Positions 22,576 to 34,519 of a DNA stretch of 64,000 bases are shown piece after piece (within the stretch, counting starts at the first letter, position 1; each line of letters begins with the position of its first letter). The position numbers and the translations under genes are program-made. This stretch comes from Sisyra terminalis (Eukaryota; Arthropoda; Insecta; Neuroptera; Sisyridae), in assembly GCA_958496175.1 (NCBI GenBank), contig OY292275.1, forward strand, positions 49,987,701 through 50,051,700. Reading direction: 5' to 3'. Below the pieces are notes generated by a model that was not told the origin of the DNA, searched no databases, and saw only the letters and a program-made list of their open reading frames with translations.

Positions 22576-25500
22576 TTTAAAAGTTGAAACTTTTTACTTA
22601 CAATTAATACTTTGAACAATATTTAGTTGCTTCATCTCTTTCTAATTGACATAACATTGATTTTTTTGTAGTAATTAAGAAGAAAATGATGACTAAACAA
22701 TTTTAATTTATTTTCCTACTGACAGAAAAGGAAACCTTATCAATTTACCGTATAAATATTTGAACTTTTCATTAGACGTTGGAATTTAATAGAACTTTGT
22801 GGTTTCGTTTTAATTATTACTTATATTACAAAACAACAAAGGTGAAAAATTAATAGTGTTTTTATATAGAAAATAATAAACTTGAGAGTAATAACTTTGA
22901 AAGAACTGTGCATTCAAGCCAATATTGAATTGAATTCCAAGGGTGAATTTGAGAAAGTAAAAAATGTGTTTTGATAGACTTTTTCATGATCCCTAAAGAA
23001 TTATTTTTATGGCTTTGTTTAGAAATTGATAATCGATCGTCGTGGAAGATTTATAATTTAATTATTTGCTAGATGATAGTATGTATCATGACTGCATTGA
23101 ATTAATATGGAGTGGAGCCAGTAGGGCTCGTCATGGTATGGATTAGATGCAGAAAGAGGGCTTATCGGATCGGCAGCCTGTAGGAATGGGGCTTAATCCC
23201 TGGCTAAAGATTTATTTCAGCTGCTAATCCCTGTCATCGAATATCTCCCTCATATAATTTCGAAAAGATAAATGACCCTAGTTTACACCGCTATTGATAT
23301 TAATATATTTATATATCCAATTGAAACACTCTTTCTCAAAGCTTTACGTGACGTTGAAAATTTTATAATTCTACGCTTGAATTCAGGGGATTTGTCAGTT
23401 CAAACAATTATCATCGTATTTAAAATTCATAAAGCTTTTTTGAGAATTTTCCACGTTTGTCTTATCTTAGTGTTTGTCTGTGTGCTTTTCACTACAACCC
23501 AAAATAAACCGGGTGGCCACCTCACGTCACCCCTAACGTCATCCCCCGTACGCAGAGAGTAAAAACCCTTGTCTCGGCTCACCAGAATTGTGGTTAACCT
23601 CTCCACGATAGAGCCTTACACAGAAAAGGACTATACCGACTAAAATAAAAACACCATTTTTACATTTTTACAGAGAAAACTCCACGAATAAATTCAACTT
23701 AAATTCCTCAAAAGATCACGAATTTAACATTTTCATTTTAAAACTAAACATTTTTCGATTTTCAACCCTTTAAGGGGATATTAATGAAATGAAATACGTG
23801 TATAAAAAATTCTGACTTTTAAATAGTTAAAAAAAAATACAGACAGAGAAAATAAATCAAAGGAAATATGTAATTTCGTAGAAAAAGTTAATAATATCGA
23901 AAATGTTAGATATTAATATTACAGATGGTTTGGTTTCAATGAAATGTCTTCTACACTAATGAAAATATCAATATTAACGATGATTATTGACTTGACATAT
24001 TGCTTATACTTTTTTCAAACGTTAATGTTCTTGTTGATTTGTTTTTTAACTTTGTATTTCATTTTACAAAAGGCCAACAATTAAATCATAATTTTGTAGC
24101 TCGAAACGTTAAAAGATAGAAAATCCTCGTCAAATGCGAGAAAAAACTGCGATTGAAATACGTTTTTAATAATCTACGCAATTTTACTCGTTAAAAGTTT
24201 TAATTGCTTCATTACAACTAAGTTGAATATTAGAATTTCGATTTAGTGGAGAAAAATGAGCTGATCTCGTTTTCGAAACGACGTTGAAGAAAGAACTGAT
24301 AGAAAATATAATGCTAAAAAGACCTAGTTGGTGAGTAAGTTGGCACAACTTGCAAGAAGTAAAAATAAAAGTGGGAAAAACTTCGCAAATTAGCGTCTGG
24401 CGAAATTTTTCAGATAAAAGAGAATTAATTGATTTTTCCAAACGAGAATTTTTTGCTGGCAAGTCTTTAGCAATGGAAAGAAAATTCGAGTTTTAACGAG
24501 TTCCAAGAAAAAAACTATTAATTGAATTGAGAAAATTTAAAACTTGTTCGATTCGCTAAAATTCCCTTGAAAAAAAAAACAGATCAAATTTTTCGGTATT
24601 ATTATCCTTTTTATCACCCCAATCGAGCTTTACTTAACCATTGTGAAAAAACCGCCAAGCATCTGCCAACCATCTCAAAAAATAACGATTTTCAATTACG
24701 GTCTTAACAACCTTGCAAAAACCCCATTAATGTGACTCTCGAGAAAATGAAAATAATACCACGAAAGAATGATTGCCATGAATTACAATCGCATCGCGAG
24801 GGGTCGCAATTGTCTCCCCATTTTCATTTGATGTAACATATTAATGCTGTTTTGCACAAACGAATCATTTTATCGACAAAATTATGGCCATAAATTTTGC
24901 AGCTCCGTAGAGTCTTGCAAGAAGGAAAAATCAATTTCAAACATGACGAATTCATAATAATGCCTCCGTTTTCTCCCCTCGTGACTTTCTTGTGTAAATA
25001 TTGCGGGTGCAATATGAATTTATTGACCTATTTTTGGTTGTCAATTGAATGTATTTTTAACATTGTCACCGAGTGCTTATCAATCAAATAGAATGTGAAA
25101 GACATTTTGATTTACAAATCACTGAATTGATTTGCGCTGAAAAATGAAATTTTCTTTGAGGCCATACAGTATGTAAAACGGGAAAAATATTTTCTGTTTT
25201 AACAAAAATCATATCTTTTATATATTTCAAATAAATTACATAATTTTTTTATCACTTAAACAAATAAAGCATACCTATTCATATAAAAACAAAAACTATG
25301 AAATCTTTTTAAAGAAAATGAATTTTATTCCTTAAGTAAAAATATACAACAACACATTCAAGAAAAAAAAAATGGTGTGTGTACTTTTGTACGGGTGTGA
25401 GCAATTATACTTATTTGTCCTAATATAAAAAATGTTCTTTTTATTCCACTGCCATAGAATCTTCCGGTAATGCCTGAAATTGCACATCAGTTTTTAGTAG

Positions 25501-25600
25501 TTAATGACTACTAAAATATGATACAATTTTGGCATTAAATATAAAAGGTAAATGTATGTATCATGGCAAAGCCAGGGAACGAAAAATGTAAACACATACA
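22576..25600. other. nongenic DNA with regulatory-looking patches
   Basis: A+T-rich sequence with no convincing gene. G+C-richer patches lie at 23090-23250, 23500-23640 and 24600-24830. Frames at 23272-23562 (plus), 24184-24462 (minus) and around 24900 lack domain or splice evidence. Confidence 0.4.
23090..23250. promoter_or_regulatory. candidate regulatory island with paired TAATCC sites
   Basis: This G+C-richer noncoding patch contains TAATCCCTG twice on the same strand, with TAATCC at 23194-23199 and 23225-23230, 31 bp apart. TAATCC is the core recognised by K50 homeodomain proteins (Bicoid/Otx class). Spacing near three helical turns would put both on one DNA face. Function is inferred from motif only. 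Confidence 0.3.
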
Positions 25601-25607
25601 TGTAAGT

Positions 25608-25719
25608 ATAATACAAATATAATAATTATTGTCTCAATTTTGAATGAACTGATTGTTGTCATTGGTTTCAATTGTCATTTTGTTTTCATTCAATTACCAA
25701 TTTTTGCCATTTGTCAGTT
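25608..25719 (-). repeat. dispersed repeat B, copy 1
   Basis: Read on the minus strand, this segment matches 52438-52547. Shared in order are ACTGACAAATGGC, AATTGAATGAAA, AAATGACA, TTGAAAC and GAGACAATAATTATTATA. A third, partial copy lies at 51850-51935. No coding capacity and no terminal structure were found. Confidence 0.72.
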
Positions 25720-25959
25720 TTGCTAGTATTGGACTATGAATATTGCCCAAAAAGTTTCTGGTTTTCAAATTATAGGCTTAATTGGTGGCTTATGTCTCTT
25801 TTGGCGACATTCATATCTGACAACATTGTATTTTCAACTTTGTTTTTAATTTAATTCGCGAATTTTTGGTTAATTCAATTGAAATACCGTAAAATTTATT
25901 TTTTTGTTGGCAAATTTTCATAAGTATTAACTCTGATGTACTCGTGACTCAAATTAAAA

Positions 25960-26010
25960 ACAGTAGAAAATGCAAGGTTGCCAGATATTGATGTCACTAA
26001 AAGAAAATAA
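25960..26010 (+). repeat. short dispersed repeat shared with 10520-10568
   Basis: GTTGCCAGATATTGATGTCA followed by CTAAAAGA recurs near 10535-10562 with two differences, and weaker similarity extends about 25 bp upstream. The other copy sits inside the inverted-repeat element at 10273-10805, so this may be a fragment of the same family. Confidence 0.6.
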
Positions 26011-26045
26011 GCGAAAGTGGCTATCTATAATGTCTATTTACAGAA

Positions 26046-26302
26046 GGCTATTTGTACATACTGTGTAGTATTTCATAATACTATACACAATTGACTACTT
26101 ATTCAAGTTTGTTTCCTACGTATATCAATACAGTAAGGGTTTATTGTTCGAAAAATAGTTCTCGAAAACATTTAACATATAGAAGTGGATTTTAGTCAAA
26201 AACTAATAGGTATAGAAAATAATAAGCAGTTAATTGTATAAATATACAGTTGTCTAAATAGTCAATTGTGTGTACCTACAACATGTACAAATAGCGACAT
26301 AG
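26046..26302. repeat. short inverted repeat, MITE-like
   Basis: GCTATTTGTACAT near 26047 and CACAATTGACTA near 26085 reappear, complemented and in mirror order, at about 26259-26297. The arms are about 50-60 bp with an insertion in the left arm; the whole is about 257 bp. Target duplications were not resolved. Confidence 0.6.
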
Positions 26303-27779
26303 TAAAAATAAAATTAATTCAAAAGTAACTGTTTATTTTTATTACTCATGAATTTCAAAAAAAAAATTAATTTATTTCAATTATTGTAAATTCATATGGA
26401 TATGGTTCAAACTATAAAAATTGAAATTGTTAAGTTCAACGATATCGATGTTTTAAATATAAAATAACAACTGATGTTGACTGTTACTTCGATCATTTCA
26501 AGCTGGTATCTCGTATCAAAAAAAAAAACATGTGCTTGCGATCGACTCGATTAACTCGACTGTGGTTTTTAGTTTTATAAATATCATTCCCAAAATAGAC
26601 CAGCATTGGTCTGAAGTTGCTCATTAACCGTTTGCTAGCAGGTTCTTACAGTAGCTTAGGCGTCACATTTAATTAAAAATTTAGTTATTAAATACTTTTT
26701 TCATAACGATGCTGAAGTATAACTTCTTAAATCAGTTAAAAAAGAAACCCTTAAAATAAAGGGAGGATTCTTTTAAAATACTTGAGTATCAAGTGATTCT
26801 GTGAATAATTAAAACATACTTCAAATTTACAGACCGTCTTAAATTTTTTAGCTTAAAGCAATTATTAAATAGTAAATAAATTTCTATAGGTAAAATACTA
26901 TAGAAATAAGGAACCTTTACGTTATTTCAGCCTTAGCACATCTGTTTATTTTCAAAAAAAAAAAATATGAAAAACCATTTTTATAAGAAAATATATATAA
27001 TCGTACACTTAGATAACTTTGAAAATATTGAAATTTCATTTGCCAATCTAAATATTTGTCACCCTTTTATTAAGTTTTCAATCTTTTTATCGGATCAAAC
27101 CCTTGTTTTCACTCCAAGTGACTTGCCTATTAATATTTTTTCTTTTAAAGTCGAATCATCTTAAGAAAATAAAATTACGAAGCCCATCAAAGCGTCAATT
27201 TTAATTATGTCTTGCAACTTGTCAAAGCTCTCAAAGTTTATTCCATCAACGTACAAGAACCAGAATAACGTCTCTCTATTTTCCGTTAAAATGTTACTTT
27301 GCATTCTAGAAATGCTCTTAGTACTCCTCATATTTTTAATGTTATTTAATTTTCATTTATGTGTTTCTTGAATTGACAATTCACTTTGCAAAAAATCAAA
27401 TGAAATTAAATGACGGTGACGTTGTTTTGTTGAAATTATGCTAAGAAGTTTTATGAAGAAGTTTTATGTGTGAACGAAAGAATAACGCGAATTGTGACAT
27501 GGGTTGTTTATTTTGCAAAAGTTTTCGAATTTGAAAAGTGAAGTTTGGTAGATTAAAAAAGAAAAGGCTTTGTTTGTCGAACGATCAAAGTTTAACTTGA
27601 TAAAAGCTCTGTCGAGATCATTTACAATCAAAGATTACAATCGGAAGGCCTTTCGAATAATTTTCAGTAGGTCGTTACTTAAAACACTAACGTAGATAGT
27701 TTGATGTTATGTTCGAAGAAGCATATTTTGAGGGTACATATGTATAGATTTCATATAAAGTGTATTTTGTAGAGGCTTC

Positions 27780-27970
27780 ACGAGCAACCCTCAAGGGGGA
27801 TCAATCCGCATTAGTCTGCTGTAATTGAATTTGTTTCCCTCTCGTACGGGCCGCGCCCTCAACATCTATCGATAGTTCTGATTGTTAGCACCAACCACCT
27901 TAGCCAAAGACAAGTGCCATCCATCCTCATTCCAGAATCTCCGTACCAGCTTCCCCCATCTCGTTTAAGA
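27780..27970. other. G+C-richer noncoding island
   Basis: A sharp local composition change, with CGTACGGGCCGCGCCC near 27843 and otherwise mixed sequence. All frames are closed over its length. Candidate conserved noncoding element by composition alone. Confidence 0.28.
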
Positions 27971-28239
27971 AGCTTAAAGCGTATAGTTTCGAACTAGAAA
28001 TAATGTTTATATTGACAAAACCTCTCACAATTTCAACTTTAATAAAATTATATGCTTTTCGTTTAAATTTATCCATTCTCTCCATTTAACCGTAATTCTA
28101 ATTTGGTAAACATTCGAAACCATTATAATTGAAAATGAATAACTTTTTCAACTTATAAAACATTGGATAGTCAGATAATTTTTCATAAATTATTGAGTTG
28201 AGTGTAAGAAAATTAGAAAACAGATGTACAAGTTCGATT

Positions 28240-28680
28240 ATCCTTCACAAACATCTCGTGGAACTCGTGCGTGCAACCCTTAATTTATCCCGAAAACATA
28301 ACGTGAAAACGTATCCAATTTCCTGTTGAATCCCAGTCGTATAAACATATCGCAGTAACTAAATAAATCCCCCAAAATCGGGAGCAGAAGTGGCCGTTTC
28401 GTTTTGTTTCGTTTCGTCTCGCAAATCCGCATAATTATAAAACAAACAACACATAGAGGTATTTGGTTCGGTTTATTCTATTTCGAATATAAAATACGTT
28501 ACATATGTATACGTAGGAACTAAGCGTTGTAATTATTAGTTCTTTGTATCATCTATCATAAAACTGACGGCCTGGAAAAACAAAACGCTGGGGCGAGGGA
28601 CACTGTCTCTCACATCAGGCCACTTTAGCCTCGACCTTTTCTTCTCCTCGGGATAATATTGTTATTATTGTTAGATAACA
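28240..28680. other. G+C-richer noncoding island
   Basis: Includes repeated CGTTTCGTTTTG-type steps near 28396-28420 and a G+C-rich block near 28560-28655. No frame is convincingly coding. Role unknown. Confidence 0.28.
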
Positions 28681-30041
28681 TTATTATTACGGCGGAAGAA
28701 TATAATTTGAAATCATGAATATATCATCAAAATATAAGCTGCCGTTTAAATCATCCGTCTTTTCGGCTCAAGTGAAAATTAAACGTGGAAAAATGAAACA
28801 ACCCCATACTTATGGTTAAAATAAAACTAAACCCTAGATTTTCTAAAAGATTGTTGAACTTATTTTTATAAATAGTTCACTTCAATAAATCAGAGAAAAT
28901 TTAGATCCTAGTCGATATTTTTTTTTTTGCTTTTGATGCTATTTTTTTAATGAAAAAAACATTGAACAACAAAATTATAATAACACACATTCTTAAATTT
29001 ACGTATGCAAAACAAATTGATGATTTAATAACCGATAAAGCTAAAAAAAGCATACAAGTCTGAAACAGCCCTAATTCACTGAAGGTTTGACGATAAAAAA
29101 AATTCATCTATTCAAAGGATATCCAGGATTACAGGCACTTAGATGCAAAAGGATTTACTAAATAATTTTCCAAACACATGCATATTATTTAACTCGAATT
29201 CTTAAAAAATGTTTTTTTTTCTCTGTTTTAAAATTATATGTGTACAGAAACCTTGTTTTTTGCACAGGAGATTTGTTTCAATAAAAAGATCTACCGCTTA
29301 TGTTTAAAACCGATGTGTTTCACATATTAAAACAGTAATGTAAAGATAAAAAAAAAACTTTTTTATTTAAACCACTCAAACAAGAAATGGAAATCTCTGC
29401 AAACGTTAATTAATAATTTTATAAAATCTAGCTTAACAAAAAATTGGTTCGTAAATTAAAAAAAAAATCTATATTTTTTCTCATTTCTCCAAATGTTATA
29501 TGATATAATTTAATGATAGTTAAATAATGTGTAGGTAGCGTTAAAGAAAAATTAGATGTAGGTTATAGGAAATGGAATAAAAATATGATGTAGTGACCAT
29601 ATGAAATGCCCTACTTGGGTTCACATTTTGCTGCACTTAAAGTTGGATTAAATGACAAAGCACAAGGACATGTACCGACAATTAAATTTTCAATTTTAAC
29701 ATTAATCGTCTTTGTACTATCATTTTTTCATTATAATAAAGGCCTCTCAAAACTTTACTTTTATGTGTGATATGATTCATAAGTCGTCTTAAGTCATAAG
29801 TACTGGTAGTGTATTGAAAAGCAGTAATATGTATTTGGTCTTAATATAGGTACTAAACTGTTTTAAGCAAGAAAAGATTTAGCATAAACGACCATTATAA
29901 AGAGTTCATATTCTTCCAGGGCTTCATTTGCTTATTATTCCACTGATATTTATTTGATTTTTATCTTAATTTAAACGTTAATATTTCTCAATTTTCGATT
30001 ATGTTGTTTATTTCCAGCTTACCATAATTATTATATATACT

Positions 30042-31103
30042 AGGGTGTCCGTTATTTCCCAAATTGATTTTTTACAGCGATCGCCCCCTGAATTTTTAGT
30101 TTAAGATGTAAAAAAAAATATCCAATACTATTTAGGTCTTAATTTCTTGATTTAACCATGCCGGAATCATGTTACTTTTACCATTTAAATAACATGGGAT
30201 TATTTGATTTTTTACTTTCAATTTTTTTTCCTCAGAAACAAATAGACGAAAAGATTTAAAGTTAAATTATTTTAACGTAAAATTTAACGCTCTACAAAAA
30301 AGGTCTCTTATGAATTTTTGATTAAATCCCTCCATTAAAAGTTATTCAACATTTAACTTTTAACGACAAATCAATCGACTATAGGCTCAATAAAAATGAT
30401 GTTGATTAAAAGTTCTAATAAATTTCTCATAGATGGCGTCAGGGGAAATGGTAAAAATTCTAATTATAATTGAACTTTTGTCGATAGTCTCATTAATTAG
30501 TATGAAATTCACTTCATAGGTACAAAATATTGATTAAAGTACGAAAATTAACCCTGGATAAATTGAATTTCACGACTATAGCGAATTCGGATATTATGTC
30601 ACCGGTTTTAATTGTCAAAAAATGATTTTTTGTTTATTTAATTTTCTGTTCAAGTCATAAAATTAACACTAATAATCACTTGCGCTCTAATGATAATAAT
30701 TTTTATCTTCTCTTCCAATGATTTTATAGTTAAAAAAAGTAAAAATGAGCAAAAAGTTGAAAATATTGCAAGATTTATATTAGGCACTAGTGCAATGTTG
30801 AATAACTTTTAATGGGTGATTAAATCGAAAATTCATAAGAGACCTTTTTTGTAGAGCGTTAGATTTTACGTCAGAATAATTTAACTTTAAATCTTTTCAT
30901 CCATTTGTTTCTGAGAAAAAAAATTAAAAGTAAAAAGTCAAATAATCCCATGTTATTTAAATGGTAAAAGTAACATGATTCCGGCACGGTTTAATCAAGA
31001 AATTAAGAGCTTAATTGTATTGGATATTTTTTTTATATCTTAAATTTAAAATTCAGGGGGCGATCGCTGCAAAAAAATTAATTTGGGAAATAACGGACAC
31101 CCT
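30042..31103. mobile_element. 1062-bp element with about 310-bp terminal inverted repeats
   Basis: The left arm (30042-30353) and right arm (30794-31103) are long inverted copies, roughly 90% alike by eye. They begin AGGGTGTCCGTTATTTCCC at both ends (right end on the minus strand), followed by shared blocks such as GCGATCGCCCCCTGAAT (GCGATCGCCCCCTGAAT/TTTA variants) and TAACATGGGATTATTTGA. The 440-bp centre is A+T-rich without a transposase frame. A clear target duplication was not resolved; CTA occurs just outside each end. It is a nonautonomous DNA transposon or foldback element; the superfamily is undetermined. Confidence 0.88.
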
Positions 31104-34058
31104 CTAGGTAAACATACCTATAGGGAAATATACTCTAGGTACATTTTAGACTTAGTTTTGGTTGGGGAAAACTTGCTTGTAATTCTTTAAACGTATGGAC
31201 TAACGTTTCAAAAATCCTATATTTAATTTTAGAATTAATATGAGGGATATGTTTTTCTAATATAAAAAATGCATTTTTCTTATATTCCCTGTAAAATGCT
31301 TGTGTTTGATATTAATATTTTTTTTAGATTTACGCACTGGTGCTATAGAAATAAATGTGTTTGATTCTTACAATTATATTGACTACTAATGGCGTGATAA
31401 TAAACTTTGAAGAAGTATTGTTCCTTTTATAATCGTAAGTTGAATGAAATTTAATATATTACACCTAGTACTGCTGCATAAAAATACGCGTACACGGGAA
31501 AATCAACTTTAAAGCATGATGGCAACTTCAAAATCTAGGACTTGGCTTTCATTACCCTGATCTTTACTATATTCTATTTTAAAAACAACTGTTAACTTTT
31601 GAATATGCACTCTTTACGGAGTATACTTCCTTATTAGGTCAAGAATATACCATATACGTTGTTTTCGGCACAATGTTTGCATCAATTTGGAAATTCGTTC
31701 AGCATATTGAAGAAAAAAAATAATATGTTTCATTTGATTAGTACAAATATACGCGCATTTTAATACAGCAATTTCTAATACTTACATTAAATCATCTTAT
31801 TTATCTTAAACTAACATATTTATTTAAAGAACAGTATTTATGTGTAAATTTCTTTTACAATGATTAAAAATAACCTTATCTGGAAGAAATTTCCAAAGTT
31901 TCATTATGTCAATACAAGATGTTATTACAAGTTAATACATTATCTTCTCATGAAGAACATATATCGCTTAATTCATACTGTATTTTTTTTATTTTGGAGG
32001 TCCTTTTGATAATCTTGATTGCGTTGAATTTTAATAGTTCAGTAATAGTTTTTATACACCACTGTCGGAAAAATATTTTGGAAGTTTCAATGCTGTATTA
32101 ATCATTTCCTAATGGCAATATTTGAAAACTAGGGCTATTATATTAGGAATTAAAAACATCATAAATCGAGATTTAGAAAGAAAAAAAAATAAATGTAGTA
32201 AATTTAATTTTTCATTAATTTGAAATGATGTCTTTGAAAAATATTAAGATATTCTATCATATATTAGTTCTTCTTAATCAAAGTACAATACCTACATGTA
32301 AACTTTTATTCTTATATTTTAATAGCTTGGTTTTTTATATGAAATTTCCAAAGTTGATGGTTGGATGCAAACAAATGTTTTTCAAACTTTAAGTTAGTAT
32401 TTAGTTTACGTCTATACCTTTCAGTTTACATATACATACATATGTAGCTAAACTCGTACTACGTTTTAATATTGATATGTAATCATGTCAAAGTTTGGAA
32501 CGTAATTGTCTAACTCCCTTGCGGTGGTCTCCATTTCGCAGAACATTAGATTCTGTTTCACAAACTAGGATTGTAAGTTTTTTTCATCGTACGAGGATAA
32601 TTGTAAGTAGTGTTTTAATATTTAAAGTCATTCAATGTTAAATTTTATAAATTTTTTGCACACTGAATCCTTTGTTGAATAAGTAATAAACGCTGTATCA
32701 GATTTTTAATAGAAAAATATTGAAATTTTCCAGATTTTCCCTTGCAACGAATCCATGTTTCTCCTTTTTTAATATGTAAAATGGCCAACAAAGATAAAAC
32801 TTAATCTCTTGACAAGGGATTACTCGCCCAAGTCCGTTAATAAAAGCGATTTTTCTCGTGTGGATTTAAGAGAAAATTGCGGGAAAATATCGTCATTGGA
32901 ATCGTTTTTCTCTCGGATAGGAAACACAATAAAATATTTATTACACGATTATTATACAATGAAATAATATATCTGTATATAGAGTGACAATGGCTGAGAG
33001 TGAAGCAACCCGGCAGCATCTGAGTGTTTATTGGGCCACCAACGACATAGCGTGCGCCATCATTTACAATTACCGAAAATGATTTATACCTCGTACAGGA
33101 TAAAACGTTTATTGCAAAATACAATTTTTCTTCCAACATCGCCAAATGGACAAAATGTTCTTCAATGTTCAATGTAATAGCGCACGAACGAACGTAACGT
33201 GGCGTCGCTGCCGCCGGGAAAATCTTCGAAATAATACGCGACACAAGCGGAAATTTGCTCAATATCATTTTGAGTTATGTTGATGGAAATTTTCAACAAA
33301 TGAAATTTAGTCCTTGAATTTAGCGTCGGAATGAAAAGTTTCATTTTTTAAGTGAGTATTAAATCAAGGACTAGGTAGTTATTTAGCAAATCCAAGGGTT
33401 GGTAAGTATCATAAGAAGATTTCTTTAATTTGTGATAATATGAAACCGTTTTTTCGTTAAGTAAACTTTCATTATTTCTTCATGAACATATTTATCCTAT
33501 TCCAATTAATTTCCTCTACTAACTATACACTATTGCTATCTTGCAGGGAATTTATAGACTTCATACAAAAAAAAAAATGGTTTTTCCTTTAAGCATAACC
33601 CACCATCGAGTCATTTTTGTTAATCTTCGTAAGATATGAAGCATTACTCCGGAAATGCGTATATCATCAACGCAAACAAGTAATAATCTGAAGGAATAAA
33701 GTCCAAAGAGTAAGCTGCATGCAAAAGTATATTCAAAATTAATGCCTCAATCTTTATTCTTCACTCCATTTTCTGTGTGGCCAGGGGAATTACCATGCAG
33801 CACTTTGTATCGCCTATTTTGATATTCTGGTCGCTTTTCGCATTAAAGCTTAGTTAAAATCTACTATATCGCAACTTGTTGTTGTGTTTGACTACCATTC
33901 TCATCCATCAACTCTTAAAATTCGATATCTTCAAAATTTAACAGTGGCTGAGATTTTCTTAGAGCATACTTAGCATAAGTTTTTCTCTTAACGGTAATAG
34001 AGAATTAATGATGTCCGCGATTCGTTCTTTTTAAGCACAAAACTCTATATGTTCAATA
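31104..34058. other. nongenic DNA
   Basis: A+T-rich except for an island at about 32990-33250. The longest open frame of the window (32837-33268, minus, 143 codons) crosses that island but has no recognisable domain, so I do not call it a gene. Confidence 0.45.
32990..33250. other. CpG-rich island beneath a 143-codon minus-strand frame
   Basis: The patch is far richer in G+C than its flanks, with GTGGCGTCGCTGCCGCCGGG near 33199. The minus-strand frame over it starts in and ends in A+T-rich DNA without splice support. The peptide shows no motif I know. Conserved noncoding DNA is the simpler reading; a taxon-restricted gene cannot be excluded. Confidence 0.3.
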
Positions 34059-34519
34059 TAGTGTCTGACCGAACTTTCGGTTTCGGCCTAATATTGGCAA
34101 AAAAATGAGTTTCGGTTTCAGCTACCGTCAAGCCAAAACTACGACCGAAATCAAACTTAATTCGTGAAATGAAAAAGTGGAAAAAAAATGGTTCACACTT
34201 ATAATATTAGGTTCTTCAATTACGTATAAATATTAGGTAAATTTCATTCAAATCAACCCCTTGTTTTAGCACAAATAATTTATTTGAATAAGAAATAGTA
34301 TTTTTTTTAAAATGATTTGCGCGAACATTAGCTGATTAGATGAATAATAAATACATATAAGAAATAGAAATAGAAATAAAGACTGAATAATTATAATTAT
34401 ATTTTTATTCCTACGCAAAAATAAGATTTTATGGAAGTTTCGGTTTCGGCTGAAACTAAGACTGATGCTGAAATTCGGTTTTGGTTACGACCGTAAAAGT
34501 TAGTTTCGGTCGGACACTA
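34059..34519. mobile_element. hAT-type MITE, 461 bp
   Basis: The ends are TAGTGTCTGACCGAAC and, on the opposite strand, TAGTGTCCGACCGAAAC, the classic hAT-type TAGTGTCCG terminus. Subterminal sequence on both sides is rich in repeated TTTCGGTTTCGG-type motifs (34076-34150 and 34438-34512). The centre is A+T-rich with a short AGAAAT microsatellite near 34360. The adjacent octamers GTTCAATA and GTTTTATG agree at five of eight positions, a possible decayed duplication. Confidence 0.78.

Larger units (their letters stand above)
26303..30041. other. nongenic DNA with CpG-richer islands
   Basis: No coding frame with family support. G+C-richer patches occur at 27780-27970 and 28240-28680. Frames 26967-27164 (plus) and 28901-29107 (minus) look like chance. 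Confidence 0.45.

Noticed and set aside
24100..24115. third hammerhead-like motif (CGAAACGTT)
   Set aside because: Only the 3' half is present; no CUGANGA core or stem II precedes it.
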